Assembly: GCA_038845865.1 (NCBI GenBank)
Contig: JAWBQJ010000002.1
Span: 1 to 64,000 of the forward strand
Length of the DNA: 64,000 nt
Direction of reading: 5' to 3'
Source of the DNA: Desulfurococcaceae archaeon
Lineage (GTDB): Archaea > Thermoproteota > Thermoprotei_A > Sulfolobales > Desulfurococcaceae
Each line of letters starts with the position of its first letter. Position 1 is the first letter of the stretch. This document shows, in pieces, positions 9,488-18,441 of this stretch. The translations under genes were made by a program, and so were the position numbers. Below the pieces are notes generated by a model that saw only the letters and a list, made by a program, of their open reading frames with translations, ran no database searches and had not been told where the DNA came from.

Positions 9488-9499
9488 TTTAAATTTAAA
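9488..9499. promoter_or_regulatory. Palindromic TATA element, MBL hydrolase promoter
   Basis: TTTAAATTTAAA is a perfect 12-base palindrome centred ~26 bases before the MBL hydrolase ATG, fitting a TATA box for a leaderless mRNA. Because it is symmetric it could in principle be read in both directions. Confidence 0.5.
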
Positions 9500-9610
9500 T
9501 CACCCGGAATAATTAAACGTAACCGAACCACCAGACCCTTCGAGCAGCTCGCATCCGCTGTCACAACGTTAATTACCGCTTCAAACAATGTAACAACATC
9601 GGTGATGTGA

Positions 9611-9814
9611 GTGCCCATAGTAGTGGTCTACATGTGGAGTGGTATTTCAGAAGACGCCAAGAAGAAGATCATCAGTGGAATCACGGAGATATTCGAAAAA
9701 CTAGGCATACCGAGAAATGCCGTTGAAGTGGTGGTAGTCGAGGTGCCAAAGGAGAACTGGGGTATAGGTGGAGAGCCTGCAAGCGAGAAGTTTAGACAAG
9801 TACAGCCCCCCTGA
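9611..9814 (+). CDS. 4-oxalocrotonate tautomerase family protein
   Basis: 67 aa. After removal of the initiator Met the protein begins with Pro, the general base of the tautomerase superfamily (PIVVVYMWSGISEDAKKKII). Length and the beta-alpha-beta pattern fit a 4-OT monomer. The natural substrate is unknown; many archaeal members are orphan. GTG start at 9611 follows GGTGATGTGA, so the ribosome site and start are close. Stands alone, divergent from the MBL hydrolase. Confidence 0.82.
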   Translation: MPIVVVYMWSGISEDAKKKIISGITEIFEKLGIPRNAVEVVVVEVPKENWGIGGEPASEKFRQVQPP

Positions 9815-9906
9815 TGCCGTAGGCTAATTAGTAAAAACTCCTGCACGGAAAAGAGTATTAGGAGTAGAAAGCAACGTGTTTAAAACGTCCTGAAATGACT
9901 TGGCCA

Positions 9907-10947
9907 TTACAGGTTTTGCTTCAAGACCCTTACTACATTTTCGTATGCTATTTTGGATAGGTCCCTCTCCGTGAAGCCCTTCTCCGAGAGCTTTTGGTAG
10001 AGTGCCGGTAGCTTATCTATGCTTTCAAAGCCCTCCGGTGCCGGCAAACCCAGTAGCCCGAGAAAGTCTGTCCCGATCGCCAGTATGTCGGTGCCGAATG
10101 TCTCTCCGACATACGAGAAGTGCTCTACGAGGTCATCTATCGTTGGCCTGGGCTTAGTGGATACCAGGCTACCTATTGCGGAGATCCCCAGTACCCCCCT
10201 ATTCCTGTACAATAGCTCTAAAACCTCGTCGTCGACGTTACGGGGCTTGTTAACTATTTTGCGGACGTTCGCGTGGCTTATTATAACGGGCTTCTTCGTC
10301 GTGTTCAGTACGTCAATCATCGTTTTCTTGCTCGCATGCGCGAGGTCTATGATGATTCCCAACTTGTTTGCCATCTTTACGAGCTCTTCGCCATCGGTGG
10401 TCAACCCTACGTCTTTACCAACGGCACAGCCAGTGGCGTATTTGTTCATGTAGTTCCATGTTAACCCAAGGCTTCTCAATCCGAGTTTCTTAAATAGTGT
10501 CAGGTCGTAGGGGTCGTCTACGGCTTCCGCGCCTTCGAGGTGCAGTACAAAGCACAACCCCTCTCCAGCTAGACATCTTTCAATGTCCTCGACGCTTTCA
10601 GCTATTTTAACGCCATAAACTTCGCTCATCTTATAGTACACTGTAAAGTGCTCCCATACAACACCTTGAGGTATGCGGTACTTCGTTGCCGGTAGCCACT
10701 TACCGTACAGCTCCATGAGTTTTCTGGATTCTTCCGGGCTAAAACTCTCAATGCCTGGAAAAACCGCGGCGAATACCACACGCACGTTGCCTTTGCGGTA
10801 CTTTGGTAAGTCTGCCTCTCGTCGAGGTAGGTCTTCGCCAAAATCACCAAGTGGCAGACCACCACCGTGGTAGAGGTAGTAGGCGGAAATATCCTCGTGG
10901 AGGTCTATCGAAGGAGGTAATGAGGTTTCTCCACTCACGCGAACCAC
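9907..10947 (-). CDS. Membrane dipeptidase family protein (peptidase M19)
   Basis: 346 aa TIM-barrel zinc dipeptidase. DLHED (His17, Asp19) takes the place of the usual DxHND metal motif. The bridging Glu is in HLEGAEAVDD, and the second-metal histidines are in IIDLAHAS and IISHANVR. The family hydrolyses dipeptides, which would suit cytoplasmic use of peptides imported by the Dpp system 3.4 kb away; that link is inference. No signal peptide, so likely cytoplasmic. Confidence 0.87.
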   Translation of the reverse strand: MVRVSGETSLPPSIDLHEDISAYYLYHGGGLPLGDFGEDLPRREADLPKYRKGNVRVVFAAVFPGIESFSPEESRKLMELYGKWLPATKYRIPQGVVWEHFTVYYKMSEVYGVKIAESVEDIERCLAGEGLCFVLHLEGAEAVDDPYDLTLFKKLGLRSLGLTWNYMNKYATGCAVGKDVGLTTDGEELVKMANKLGIIIDLAHASKKTMIDVLNTTKKPVIISHANVRKIVNKPRNVDDEVLELLYRNRGVLGISAIGSLVSTKPRPTIDDLVEHFSYVGETFGTDILAIGTDFLGLLGLPAPEGFESIDKLPALYQKLSEKGFTERDLSKIAYENVVRVLKQNL

Positions 10948-11075
10948 CCACCATACAATATAACTTTAAACGCCGTTCACCTTATTAAACCACTTAGCTA
11001 GGCGATCCAGCCCTAGTTGTCGCCGATTTCGCAGGGAAGCCCACTATGTTGTAGTCGCTGCTCGCACATGTGTTG

Positions 11076-11723
11076 CTAGTGTTGTCTTAACAACGAGCTA
11101 CTTCGAAGCCTCCTTAAGAGCGCATAGTAGGCTGCTACTGTTAACCGCGAGAGCGGTATAGCTAGGCACAGCTTCACGGCATCCCACAATACAAAGGGCA
11201 TTATTCCAGTCACTACGGCTGTTAAGAACGCCTGTAAGGGGCTAATACCCCTTACGAGCACATACCACGTTGCAAGCCATGAAGCGCCTAAGGCATATAT
11301 GGTCATTAATTGAGCTGAGCCTGCGAGTAGCCCTCGCCTGGCCGATAGTGTCCCTTCCGGTAGTAGTTTACCAGCTATTAATGTTCCCACCACGAAGCCG
11401 GCGATGTACCCAAATGTCGGTGACAGCACATATGCTAAGCCTCCGCCATATGCGAAAACGGGTAGCCCTGCTAAACCCAGCAAGATATATGTAGCTATGT
11501 ACCTCCACGCCCGTGCACCGTGCATAAACAACAGGTAGTGGAGGGCCATTGTCTGGAGAGTGAAGGGCACAGGAGTGAATGGGGCTATTACCTTGATCCG
11601 GGCACTTAAGGAGAGCGCTAGCACGCTTGTAGCGGCGTACACCAATTCTCTCAGGGTAGCTCTCAGGCGACCGCGGCTCCTCGCAGTAATTACGGGAACT
11701 ACCAGTTGCTTTTTTCTCTGCAC
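11076..11723 (-). CDS. bioY: BioY family biotin transporter (S component)
   Basis: 215 aa, about six membrane helices. Family hallmarks: APFTPVPFTLQTMA near 48-61, then YILLGLAGLPVFAYGGG and SPTFGYIAGFVVGTLIAG. BioY is the substrate-capture subunit of ECF-type biotin uptake. No ECF ATPase or T component is nearby, so it either uses a shared module or works alone. The first ~25 residues are basic and may be an over-extension of the start. Confidence 0.88.
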   Translation of the reverse strand: MQRKKQLVVPVITARSRGRLRATLRELVYAATSVLALSLSARIKVIAPFTPVPFTLQTMALHYLLFMHGARAWRYIATYILLGLAGLPVFAYGGGLAYVLSPTFGYIAGFVVGTLIAGKLLPEGTLSARRGLLAGSAQLMTIYALGASWLATWYVLVRGISPLQAFLTAVVTGIMPFVLWDAVKLCLAIPLSRLTVAAYYALLRRLRSSSLLRQH

Positions 11724-11790
11724 AGATTACCACCACCAAGCCCGTATCGTAGCAGAGGCTATAAAGTACCGTGGGTTATGGTAGCCCGGT

Positions 11791-12675
11791 CTAATCCACG
11801 TGTTCGCCCGGCTCTACGTGCACCGTTGCCTCGTAGCCCAGTTTCTTTTTAATAGCTTTTTCAACCGATGTGGCTATGTCATGTGCCTCTTTTAGCGTCA
11901 TGTTACCTGGTAAGTTCATGTGTAATGTGACCTCTACGTGATTTCCATACCTGTGGAAGTGGACGTGGTGAACCCTCTCAGCAAGAGGATGCGCTTTACG
12001 GATAACTTCTGCAAGTTTGTCCAGCTCTACTCTGCTCGGAGCTTTACCTAACAGCTCGCTTGAAGCATCATAAATTACCTTACCAGCTGTCACGAAGATT
12101 AATACCGATATAGCGATGCCAAGGACCCCGTCAAGCCACCAATAGTTTTTACCAAGGTATATCGATAGCGCTAGTAGACCCGTGGCGGCGGAGTCGCTTG
12201 CGTGGTGCCACGCATCGGCTACGATGGGGCGGCTTTCGCGGCTAGTACCGAGCCTATATGCCCACATTGTCAGGCCGGCTTTGGCGAGTGTGAAGGCTAC
12301 GAGTGCTATTACAAGCAAGTCTGAGTACTCGAGAGGGATACCCGACACTAGTTTTTCATAGCTCGCCGTCATGAAATTGTACGCCACTACGCCGAGTAGT
12401 ACGCCTATGATTACTCCGCTTATGAGCTCTGCACGCCCATGTCCAAATGGGTGCTCCCCGTCCGGCGGCTTATCGGCTATTCTATAGCCAATGATTAGCA
12501 CCATGGAGGTAAGAGAGTCCGAGAGCGTGTGGAAAGCGTCTGCCGTAACTGCTATGGAGTTGTACAATGTACCTAAGTAGTATTTCACGAAGAAGAAGAT
12601 GGTGTTTACTACTGTCGATACTACGCCCTCGGCATATGCAGCCCTCTTCTTAGAACTCCACTCTGTGGTATGCAA
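11791..12675 (-). CDS. CDF family divalent cation transporter
   Basis: 294 aa. Six predicted membrane helices and a cytoplasmic C-terminal domain. The metal site pairs are TADAFHTLSDSL (helix 2) and ADAWHHASDSAATG (helix 5), and HPFGHGRAELI is the conserved loop between helices 2 and 3. The C-terminal domain (~210-294) has the His-rich ferredoxin-like fold of ZitB/FieF proteins (HHVHFHRYGNHVEVTLHM). It exports Zn, Fe or similar ions by proton exchange; specificity cannot be read. A TATA-like GATTTATAGG lies upstream (12716-12724). Confidence 0.92.
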   Translation of the reverse strand: MHTTEWSSKKRAAYAEGVVSTVVNTIFFFVKYYLGTLYNSIAVTADAFHTLSDSLTSMVLIIGYRIADKPPDGEHPFGHGRAELISGVIIGVLLGVVAYNFMTASYEKLVSGIPLEYSDLLVIALVAFTLAKAGLTMWAYRLGTSRESRPIVADAWHHASDSAATGLLALSIYLGKNYWWLDGVLGIAISVLIFVTAGKVIYDASSELLGKAPSRVELDKLAEVIRKAHPLAERVHHVHFHRYGNHVEVTLHMNLPGNMTLKEAHDIATSVEKAIKKKLGYEATVHVEPGEHVD

Positions 12676-12725
12676 ATGTACACGCCTCCGGACACGCTTC
12701 TACTAGTTTAATAGCCTATAAATCC

Positions 12726-12756
12726 TTTAGAATTAGTTTAGAATAGTCAAATTCTA
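12726..12756. promoter_or_regulatory. TAGAAT half-sites upstream of the CDF gene
   Basis: Direct repeats TTTAGAAT at 12726-12733 and 12737-12744 (11-base period) are followed by an inverted copy ATTCTA at 12751-12756, giving a TAGAAT-6-ATTCTA inverted repeat. They lie just upstream of the TATA-like box of the CDF gene, where an archaeal activator or repressor could bind. A role in metal control is speculation. Confidence 0.35.
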
Positions 12757-12819
12757 TTACAGTAATAAGGTAATAAAAGTGTTATATAGAATATGATTGC
12801 GGGATCTCCGCACGCTGCC

Positions 12820-14178
12820 TCATACGTCTATGTAGTAAAAGACTTCGGAGGGGGTTGGGTAAGACGATACTCTCCTCGATTCTTCTCTCTTCAGCTCTAT
12901 GTACGCTTCCAATAGTTCATCTACGAATACCGGTTTAAGCCACTCATTATCGCATTCAAGCTCATCTAATGCCTCGTCAAGGCTCCGTGGCAGTTCCCGT
13001 ATACCTAGCTCTTTTCTCTTACTCTTTGGCATTTTGTAAACGTTTTCTTCTACGGGGTCTCCTGGGTCTATTTTCTTCTTAACTCCATCTAGCCCTGCGA
13101 GCACGATTGCCGGGACAGCTATGTAGGGGTTCGCGCCTGGGTCTGGCGGCCTATACTCTATTCTCGTAGAGTTTTCAGTCACCGCGTAACCCGGTATTCT
13201 TATAGCTGCGCTCCTATTACCCTTACCCCACACTAAGTATACTGGCGCTTCATAACCGGGTACGAGTCTCTTATAACTATTAACGGTGGGGTTGGTGAGC
13301 GCGGCCAGTGCTCTGGCGTGCTCGAGTAAACCACCAATAAAATACCTTGCTTCTTGACTTAAACGGTATGTGTCACTAGGGTCGTAAAAAATGTTTCTTT
13401 CACCATGCCACAGACTTACATGTACATGCATTCCGCAACCGTTATCCCCGTGTATGGGCTTAGGCATGAAGGATGCGACATATCCTTTTTTATGTGCTAA
13501 TGCTTTAATGACGTACTTCACGGTCTGAACGGAGTCCCCCAAGTATGTCGCGGAACCACCTCGAAATATCACTTCGTGTTGCGAGGAACCCGCCACTTCG
13601 TGGTGTATTGCCTCGATGACCACGCCAAAAATCTTTTCAAGCATCTCAGCAACTTCTATTTTGAAGTCTTCGAACCTGTCCTTGGGGTATGGTGCGTAAT
13701 ATCCCTCTTTAAGCCTATTGAATGGGGCAGTGCAACTCCAATGAGCTTCAGAACTCGTGAACTCTAAGCTCTGTTTCCAGGCGTCAAGGACCACCGTAAC
13801 CTTGTCGAACAGGAAGTATTCTAGTTCAGCTGAAACGAAGAGCCTTAAACCCGTGTCGGCAAGTAGCTTGTCTAGTTTTTCCGCTGTGTACCTAGGATCT
13901 CTACTAAACCTTTCACCGCCAAGGTAGACAGCGCATATAAGTCTGCCCGCCCGGTTCTGCCATGGTACCTTGGCAAACGTCTCGGGCACGGGCCTCAGGA
14001 CTAGGTCACTTTCTTCTACGCCCGTGAATCCCTTAACACTGCTACCATCTAACTTTACAGCAATACCGTTGGAGAGGATCTTTGCTGGCATTGTTATATG
14101 CCTCAGGTAGCCTGAGAGGTCTGTGAATTGAAAGTGGACCCAGTCAACCCCGCTATCTTCTACTTTACGAATCAACAT
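12820..14178 (-). CDS. glnA: Glutamine synthetase (type I)
   Basis: 452 aa. Makes glutamine from glutamate, ammonia and ATP. The beta-grasp N domain begins WVHFQFTDLSGYLRHITMP. The catalytic domain shows ELEYFLFD, HHEVAGSSQHE, NGCGMHVHVSLW, the ATP/Glu loop NPTVNSYKRLVPGYEAP, RSAAIRIPGY and RIEYRPPDPGANPY. The region corresponding to the bacterial adenylylation site (KSKRKELGIRELPRSL) lacks the Tyr, as in the alpha-type archaeal enzymes. A TATA-like CTTAAAAA (14245-14255) and GGTGAT precede the ATG. Confidence 0.94.
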   Translation of the reverse strand: MLIRKVEDSGVDWVHFQFTDLSGYLRHITMPAKILSNGIAVKLDGSSVKGFTGVEESDLVLRPVPETFAKVPWQNRAGRLICAVYLGGERFSRDPRYTAEKLDKLLADTGLRLFVSAELEYFLFDKVTVVLDAWKQSLEFTSSEAHWSCTAPFNRLKEGYYAPYPKDRFEDFKIEVAEMLEKIFGVVIEAIHHEVAGSSQHEVIFRGGSATYLGDSVQTVKYVIKALAHKKGYVASFMPKPIHGDNGCGMHVHVSLWHGERNIFYDPSDTYRLSQEARYFIGGLLEHARALAALTNPTVNSYKRLVPGYEAPVYLVWGKGNRSAAIRIPGYAVTENSTRIEYRPPDPGANPYIAVPAIVLAGLDGVKKKIDPGDPVEENVYKMPKSKRKELGIRELPRSLDEALDELECDNEWLKPVFVDELLEAYIELKREESRRVSSYPTPSEVFYYIDV

Positions 14179-14289
14179 TTCGCTGTATTTTCCAACCCTA
14201 TCACCTAGTTCAATATTACACCGCTGTTATATACAGGTGTGGGTTTTTAAGCGCTCCGAGTTATAGGCTTTATAAAGAATTAGAGGGCA

Positions 14290-15117
14290 CTACTCCACAG
14301 TGCTCCTCGCATTGCCTTGCTGTGTCTTTGCCTCCAGCTTCGTAATTAAAGCCGTTAACTTTTGTATTTGCTGGTTTAACGAGTGTAGCGTACCCTGAAG
14401 AGCTTTAAACTGGTCTTCGAGCGCTCTAACCACTTCGACAAGCTTTCTGCTTTCTTCGAGCGCGCTGGTAATGCTCTGCCTGTGTAACAGTATTTGCGCC
14501 ACGCGCTTAACGGTATTGTACTTACTGGCCCACCTGGGTACGATGTTCTGCTTTTTCAGCTCCTCTATTCTCTTGGCGAATACCGATACATCTACACCTA
14601 GCTTCCCCGCGGCCTCGTCTACTGTTGTAGACGTGTAAATAGCATTCAGTATTTCGAAATGCTCCGGTTTTAGCTGTGGGCTGTAGCCATAGAAGACTTC
14701 GAGGTAATCTGTGAGAGTTTCCTCAATGACTTCTCTAACAATGGTGTATATCTCTTCGCTCTCTACGAGGAAGACGTCGGAGAGTTGAATTACCCTCACG
14801 CCAAGCCTTTCGGCAAGCTCCTTCGCGGCGTCGTCCGCAAACCCCTTACACACGACCATGGGCCTAGTCCCCACGAGCAGTGCATTGACGTAGGCTTGCC
14901 TTATACCGCTTACATCTATTTTACCGGCCTTGACCTCGACCGCGTACAGCTCACCAGCGCTGTCGGCCACTATTACGTCGATCTCCCCGACCTCTACACC
15001 CCCCAGCTCTATTTTCTTACCCACCTCGAGAACCCTGTACCCAAGTTCCTCGAGAACCCCTAAAGCTATTTTCTCGCTCGCAATCCACTTCCTCCGCGGC
15101 GAAAGCCCGGTGCCCAT
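14290..15117 (-). CDS. PD-(D/E)XK nuclease-like protein with HTH and coiled coil
   Basis: 275 aa. Residues ~8-115 resemble a RecB/Holliday-type PD-(D/E)XK domain: GEIDVIV followed by LYAVEVKAGKID gives the D...ExK catalytic pattern. Residues ~150-215 look like a helix-turn-helix (EILNAIYTSTTVDEAAGKLG), and ~220-270 form a coiled coil (ALEDQFKALQGTLHSLNQQI). Many crenarchaea carry such a protein, whose role (repair or restriction-like) is not settled. Nuclease activity is inferred from motif only. Confidence 0.75.
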   Translation of the reverse strand: MGTGLSPRRKWIASEKIALGVLEELGYRVLEVGKKIELGGVEVGEIDVIVADSAGELYAVEVKAGKIDVSGIRQAYVNALLVGTRPMVVCKGFADDAAKELAERLGVRVIQLSDVFLVESEEIYTIVREVIEETLTDYLEVFYGYSPQLKPEHFEILNAIYTSTTVDEAAGKLGVDVSVFAKRIEELKKQNIVPRWASKYNTVKRVAQILLHRQSITSALEESRKLVEVVRALEDQFKALQGTLHSLNQQIQKLTALITKLEAKTQQGNARSTVE

Positions 15118-15282
15118 AAGCTCTCAAGCCCAGCACACAAGTAGGTATTCACCACATCCCTAATATAGACCCGATCCAGCACTACGGGATCTTGAAAATG
15201 CTTATTAGACAGCGCCATCCATTACTGTTTCCGATGCATTTCAAAGGGGGGATCGTGTACGGGGAGGTGCTGCATTGATCTA

Positions 15283-16035
15283 TTGTCAGCGCTGGTACTG
15301 TTAATACTGGTGATCCCACCGATCCAGGCATCTGCGAGCTCCCTACCGAGTCTTAATTACTATGTGGTTTACGACCCGGTCGAAGACGAGGGCTTGATCG
15401 TAGTAGATTCCACAATAAACATTACAGGCTGCGAATTCGTAACGATCCCAGTAGCGATTATTGGTGAAAGCGCGGAGTTTAGGCTATTAAACTACACCGT
15501 AAAGGGAGATCTACTAGTAGACGGCGTGGACTACAACGAAGCTGGTTATGTGGAGTTGCTGGGATGCGGTAGTGGTATGGTCTCGCTACTGCTAAGCGCC
15601 AGGAGCGTCTTCGAAGAACACGGCGTTTTATCGTACAGCACGCTCGTTGATACCAACTCACTAGAGGAGCTGGGGGCTCAAGTAAAGATTGTGGTTAGAG
15701 TAACTGGTAACTACTCGATGGCATCCGAGCAGGTGGGTAACGTGAAAGTGTACGTGAATGAGTCCGAAGGGATGGTGGAAATAGTTGGCTACGGGTTAGT
15801 GTTCTTAACGTTCCACGCCGTACTTGAGGAGACTACGCTGACAACGGCGCCGACGCCTTTAACGTCGTTAATTACGGTAAAGCCATCACCACACACCACT
15901 CCATTAACGGAGGCTACTAAGCCCCCGGAAACACTGGGCCCTCGTGAATCTCCATTAAACTCGCTAGTAGCCGGAATACTCGTGGCCGTGATAGTAGCTG
16001 CCGTGGTAGTATTTATTAGGAAGAGGAAGAAATAG
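15283..16035 (+). CDS. Secreted membrane-anchored protein, unknown function
   Basis: 250 aa. An N-terminal signal segment (LVLLILVIPPIQASAS) is followed by a beta-rich extracellular domain (~20-185), a Thr/Pro stalk (~187-222) and a C-terminal helix (VAGILVAVIVAAVVVFI) with RKRKK tail. The layout is the same as the protein at 6570-7940, but the ectodomains are not obviously alike. TTG start at 15283; GGAGGTG at 15263-15269 is 14 bases upstream, rather far, so the start is uncertain. Confidence 0.68.
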   Translation: MSALVLLILVIPPIQASASSLPSLNYYVVYDPVEDEGLIVVDSTINITGCEFVTIPVAIIGESAEFRLLNYTVKGDLLVDGVDYNEAGYVELLGCGSGMVSLLLSARSVFEEHGVLSYSTLVDTNSLEELGAQVKIVVRVTGNYSMASEQVGNVKVYVNESEGMVEIVGYGLVFLTFHAVLEETTLTTAPTPLTSLITVKPSPHTTPLTEATKPPETLGPRESPLNSLVAGILVAVIVAAVVVFIRKRKK

Positions 16036-16153
16036 GTGCGAGCAATTCAAATCCTCAGGAATCTGTTACCTCCTACAACCAGTTGACACACCGCCCTTTA
16101 AACTGCATTTTCCTCTAAGTAGTGGGGTTGCTAGGGGTTAAAAATAGCTCCTT

Positions 16154-17104
16154 TTACCATGTTACGTAAGTTATCTTAATGGATTTACTCACTTCATCCA
16201 ATAGTCTCCAGTCTTCGTACGACAGCTCCCAGCCCGCTGCACCGGCGTTTTCCTCAACCTGTCTCGGGTCCTTGGCACCTGGTATCGGTACTACCGTGGG
16301 GCTAAATTTTAGTAGCCAGTTTAGGGCAACCTGTGCAGGGGTTTTACCGTATTTCTCTGCGAGTTGTTTAAGGGCGTTAATGAGGTTTCCGGCCTTCTTA
16401 AAGTTCTCTGGGTGGAAAACTGCGTCTCCACTCCTTAGGTCGGTAAACTGTGGTGGGTTCTCGGGCACGTACTTGCCCGTTAGAGCGCCCTTAGCTAGCG
16501 GGCTCCACGCCATGAACGTTAAGTCATTCGCCTCCGCGTACGGTATCAGCTCCGCTTCCGCCCAGCGTTCTAGCAAGTTAAACCTGTACTGCATGCTAAC
16601 GATGTCCGTGAATGAGAAGTACGATCTCAGCTCTTCGACCAGCACAACCGGGTAGTTACTTACCCCGATATAACTGACTTTACCCACGGCAACTAGGCGT
16701 TCCAGTGCCCTAGCGTAAGATGCCGTGGGGTAGTTGTGCCAGCATGGTGGCCAATGTAGCTGCAACAAGTCTATGGAATTGACACCGAGCCTCTTGAGAG
16801 ACCTATCAACAGCCCGGAAAACATCGTCGGGGTTTAAGAACTCTCCCGGTATTTTAGTTGCTATCACTAGCTCGTCCCTCTTCAAGCCGAGGTCTCTGAG
16901 GGCCCTTCCAATGAACTCCTCGCTCAGCCCTCTACCGTAAACCATTGCTGTATCTATAAGGTTCATACCGAGCTCAGCCGCCTTGGCTATAACGGCCTTG
17001 GCAACCTCGTAGTTTACAACACCCCAGGACTCACTAAATTGCCACGTACCTAAGCCGACTCTAGAGATCTTCACATCGCTCCAACCGAGGTTTACGTAAT
17101 CCAT
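16154..17104 (-). CDS. Aldo/keto reductase
   Basis: 316 aa NAD(P)H-dependent TIM-barrel oxidoreductase. LGWSDVKISRVGLGTWQF opens the barrel. The catalytic Asp and Tyr are in LIDTAMVYGRGLSE, Lys in ELVIATKIPG and His in LLQLHWPP. The C-terminal cofactor site is VVPIPGAKDPRQVEENAGA. The subfamily resembles YajO/IolS-type reductases; the substrate is unknown. Confidence 0.9.
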   Translation of the reverse strand: MDYVNLGWSDVKISRVGLGTWQFSESWGVVNYEVAKAVIAKAAELGMNLIDTAMVYGRGLSEEFIGRALRDLGLKRDELVIATKIPGEFLNPDDVFRAVDRSLKRLGVNSIDLLQLHWPPCWHNYPTASYARALERLVAVGKVSYIGVSNYPVVLVEELRSYFSFTDIVSMQYRFNLLERWAEAELIPYAEANDLTFMAWSPLAKGALTGKYVPENPPQFTDLRSGDAVFHPENFKKAGNLINALKQLAEKYGKTPAQVALNWLLKFSPTVVPIPGAKDPRQVEENAGAAGWELSYEDWRLLDEVSKSIKITYVTW

Positions 17105-17174
17105 GGCGAGTCAACCCGTGAAAACAGTAAGGTGTTGAGAGCAAATAAACTCGTACTGATCAGCTCTTGGGGGA

Positions 17175-18206
17175 CTACCGCGTCTTAAACCTCTCCTCGA
17201 GCTGGACCATTCCTCGGGGGTGATAGCCCAAAGCCTCCCAGTAACCTTCACTATAGTCTCTCGTGAACACCATTCTAGTAATCCACTTAGCGCTTTTCCA
17301 GCCGTAGAGGTGAGGTATGACGAGCCTTGCTGGGTACCCGTGTAGCACGTCAAGGGGCTTACCGTTCATCTCCAGTGCGACGATCGCATCCGATGCGTAA
17401 ACCTCGATATACGGAAACACTGTCGAGTAACCATCAGCCCCTTCCACGTAGACCCAGTTAACGCCTTCTTTCGGTACAACTAATTCCGCTATCCTGGCCA
17501 GTGGTACGCCTGCGAACTTAACAGACTTTACACTCCAACCAGTCACGCAGTGGAAATCGGTTTCGACGTCTACTACACCGAGCTTGTAGAGGTCGAGTAA
17601 GGAAAGCTCTACGGCATTTCCCACTTCACCTTCCACCCTCAAAGTCCACTTCGAGACGTCTACTCGCGGAACACCCAAGATCGCGTAAACCACTGGAATG
17701 TCGATGTAAACTTGGCCGGGGGGAATGCCTTCACCGCCTCCACACGTACCTTTACCCAGCTTCTCGATTACGGGATCGTACTTTCCAACGCGGCTTTTAA
17801 TCTCAACATCCGTCCCGATAGGTATCGTGAAGAGAATTCTAATGAGCTTTTTACCCCTGACAACCGCTCTAATGCCAATGTACTGCCTACCGTTGATGAA
17901 TAACCTGAATTTGTGTAAGCTATGGGTATAGCCTATCGGCTCGCTGGATTCGAAAACAATGTCGTAATAATGTATTCCCTGAAAGCTCAGAACACGTGCT
18001 ATAACTCTAGAAATGAGGTCGCGCAATTCATTAACGCCGCTTACAGCTAGGCCTTCCACGGGACAGTCAACGACCTTGCTAATGCCTTTCATTAATAGCC
18101 CACTACTACTAGTCTCATAACAAAAGCCTATGCTCAAACGTGGACACCACGGGCCAGTTGTACTGGGGTGCACCTGGTCCCACGTATTAATTGACAGCGC
18201 GGACAC
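17175..18206 (-). CDS. Sulfite-oxidase-fold molybdopterin oxidoreductase with N-terminal extension
   Basis: 343 aa. Residues ~165-335 match the catalytic domain of the sulfite oxidase/YedY (MsrP) superfamily: DFHCVTGWSV carries the molybdenum-binding Cys, followed by VKFAGVPLARIAEL and HGYPARLVIPHLYGWKSAKW. The first ~160 residues are not part of that fold and hold a small beta-rich domain (LFINGRQYIGIRAVVRGKKL) and a CGGGEG turn. No signal peptide or Tat motif is seen, so it is probably cytoplasmic, unlike MsrP. The start may instead be the Met near residue 39 (18092). Confidence 0.78.
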   Translation of the reverse strand: MSALSINTWDQVHPSTTGPWCPRLSIGFCYETSSSGLLMKGISKVVDCPVEGLAVSGVNELRDLISRVIARVLSFQGIHYYDIVFESSEPIGYTHSLHKFRLFINGRQYIGIRAVVRGKKLIRILFTIPIGTDVEIKSRVGKYDPVIEKLGKGTCGGGEGIPPGQVYIDIPVVYAILGVPRVDVSKWTLRVEGEVGNAVELSLLDLYKLGVVDVETDFHCVTGWSVKSVKFAGVPLARIAELVVPKEGVNWVYVEGADGYSTVFPYIEVYASDAIVALEMNGKPLDVLHGYPARLVIPHLYGWKSAKWITRMVFTRDYSEGYWEALGYHPRGMVQLEERFKTR

Positions 18207-18441
18207 TAAATAGTGTTACCAGTTACCTTGAACACGCCTCTAGAGCCTGCTGGGCCTCCAACTAGCTACTTAGATGCTTTAACGCGCCTAGAGGGTGGGG
18301 CCTGAAGGGCTTCCTACTGAGAGGTGTTCCACGATTTTCCAGGATAGCTGGAGGTTGAAACCTCGTTTTGACTATTCTACCCCTAAATCGCGAGCCTTTC
18401 TCCATGCACTGAACGCCGTGAAGGCCTTACACACGTGTCCC
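18207..18441. other. Intergenic stretch, no gene seen
   Basis: Between argH and the molybdopterin enzyme gene. No convincing ORF, tRNA or clear repeat was found. A small frame on the plus strand (18295-18489) runs antisense into the end of argH and has no recognisable content. Confidence 0.5.

Noticed and set aside
10019-10453. 144-codon plus-strand frame inside the M19 peptidase gene
   Set aside because: It is antisense to a gene with complete metal-binding motifs and shows no domain.
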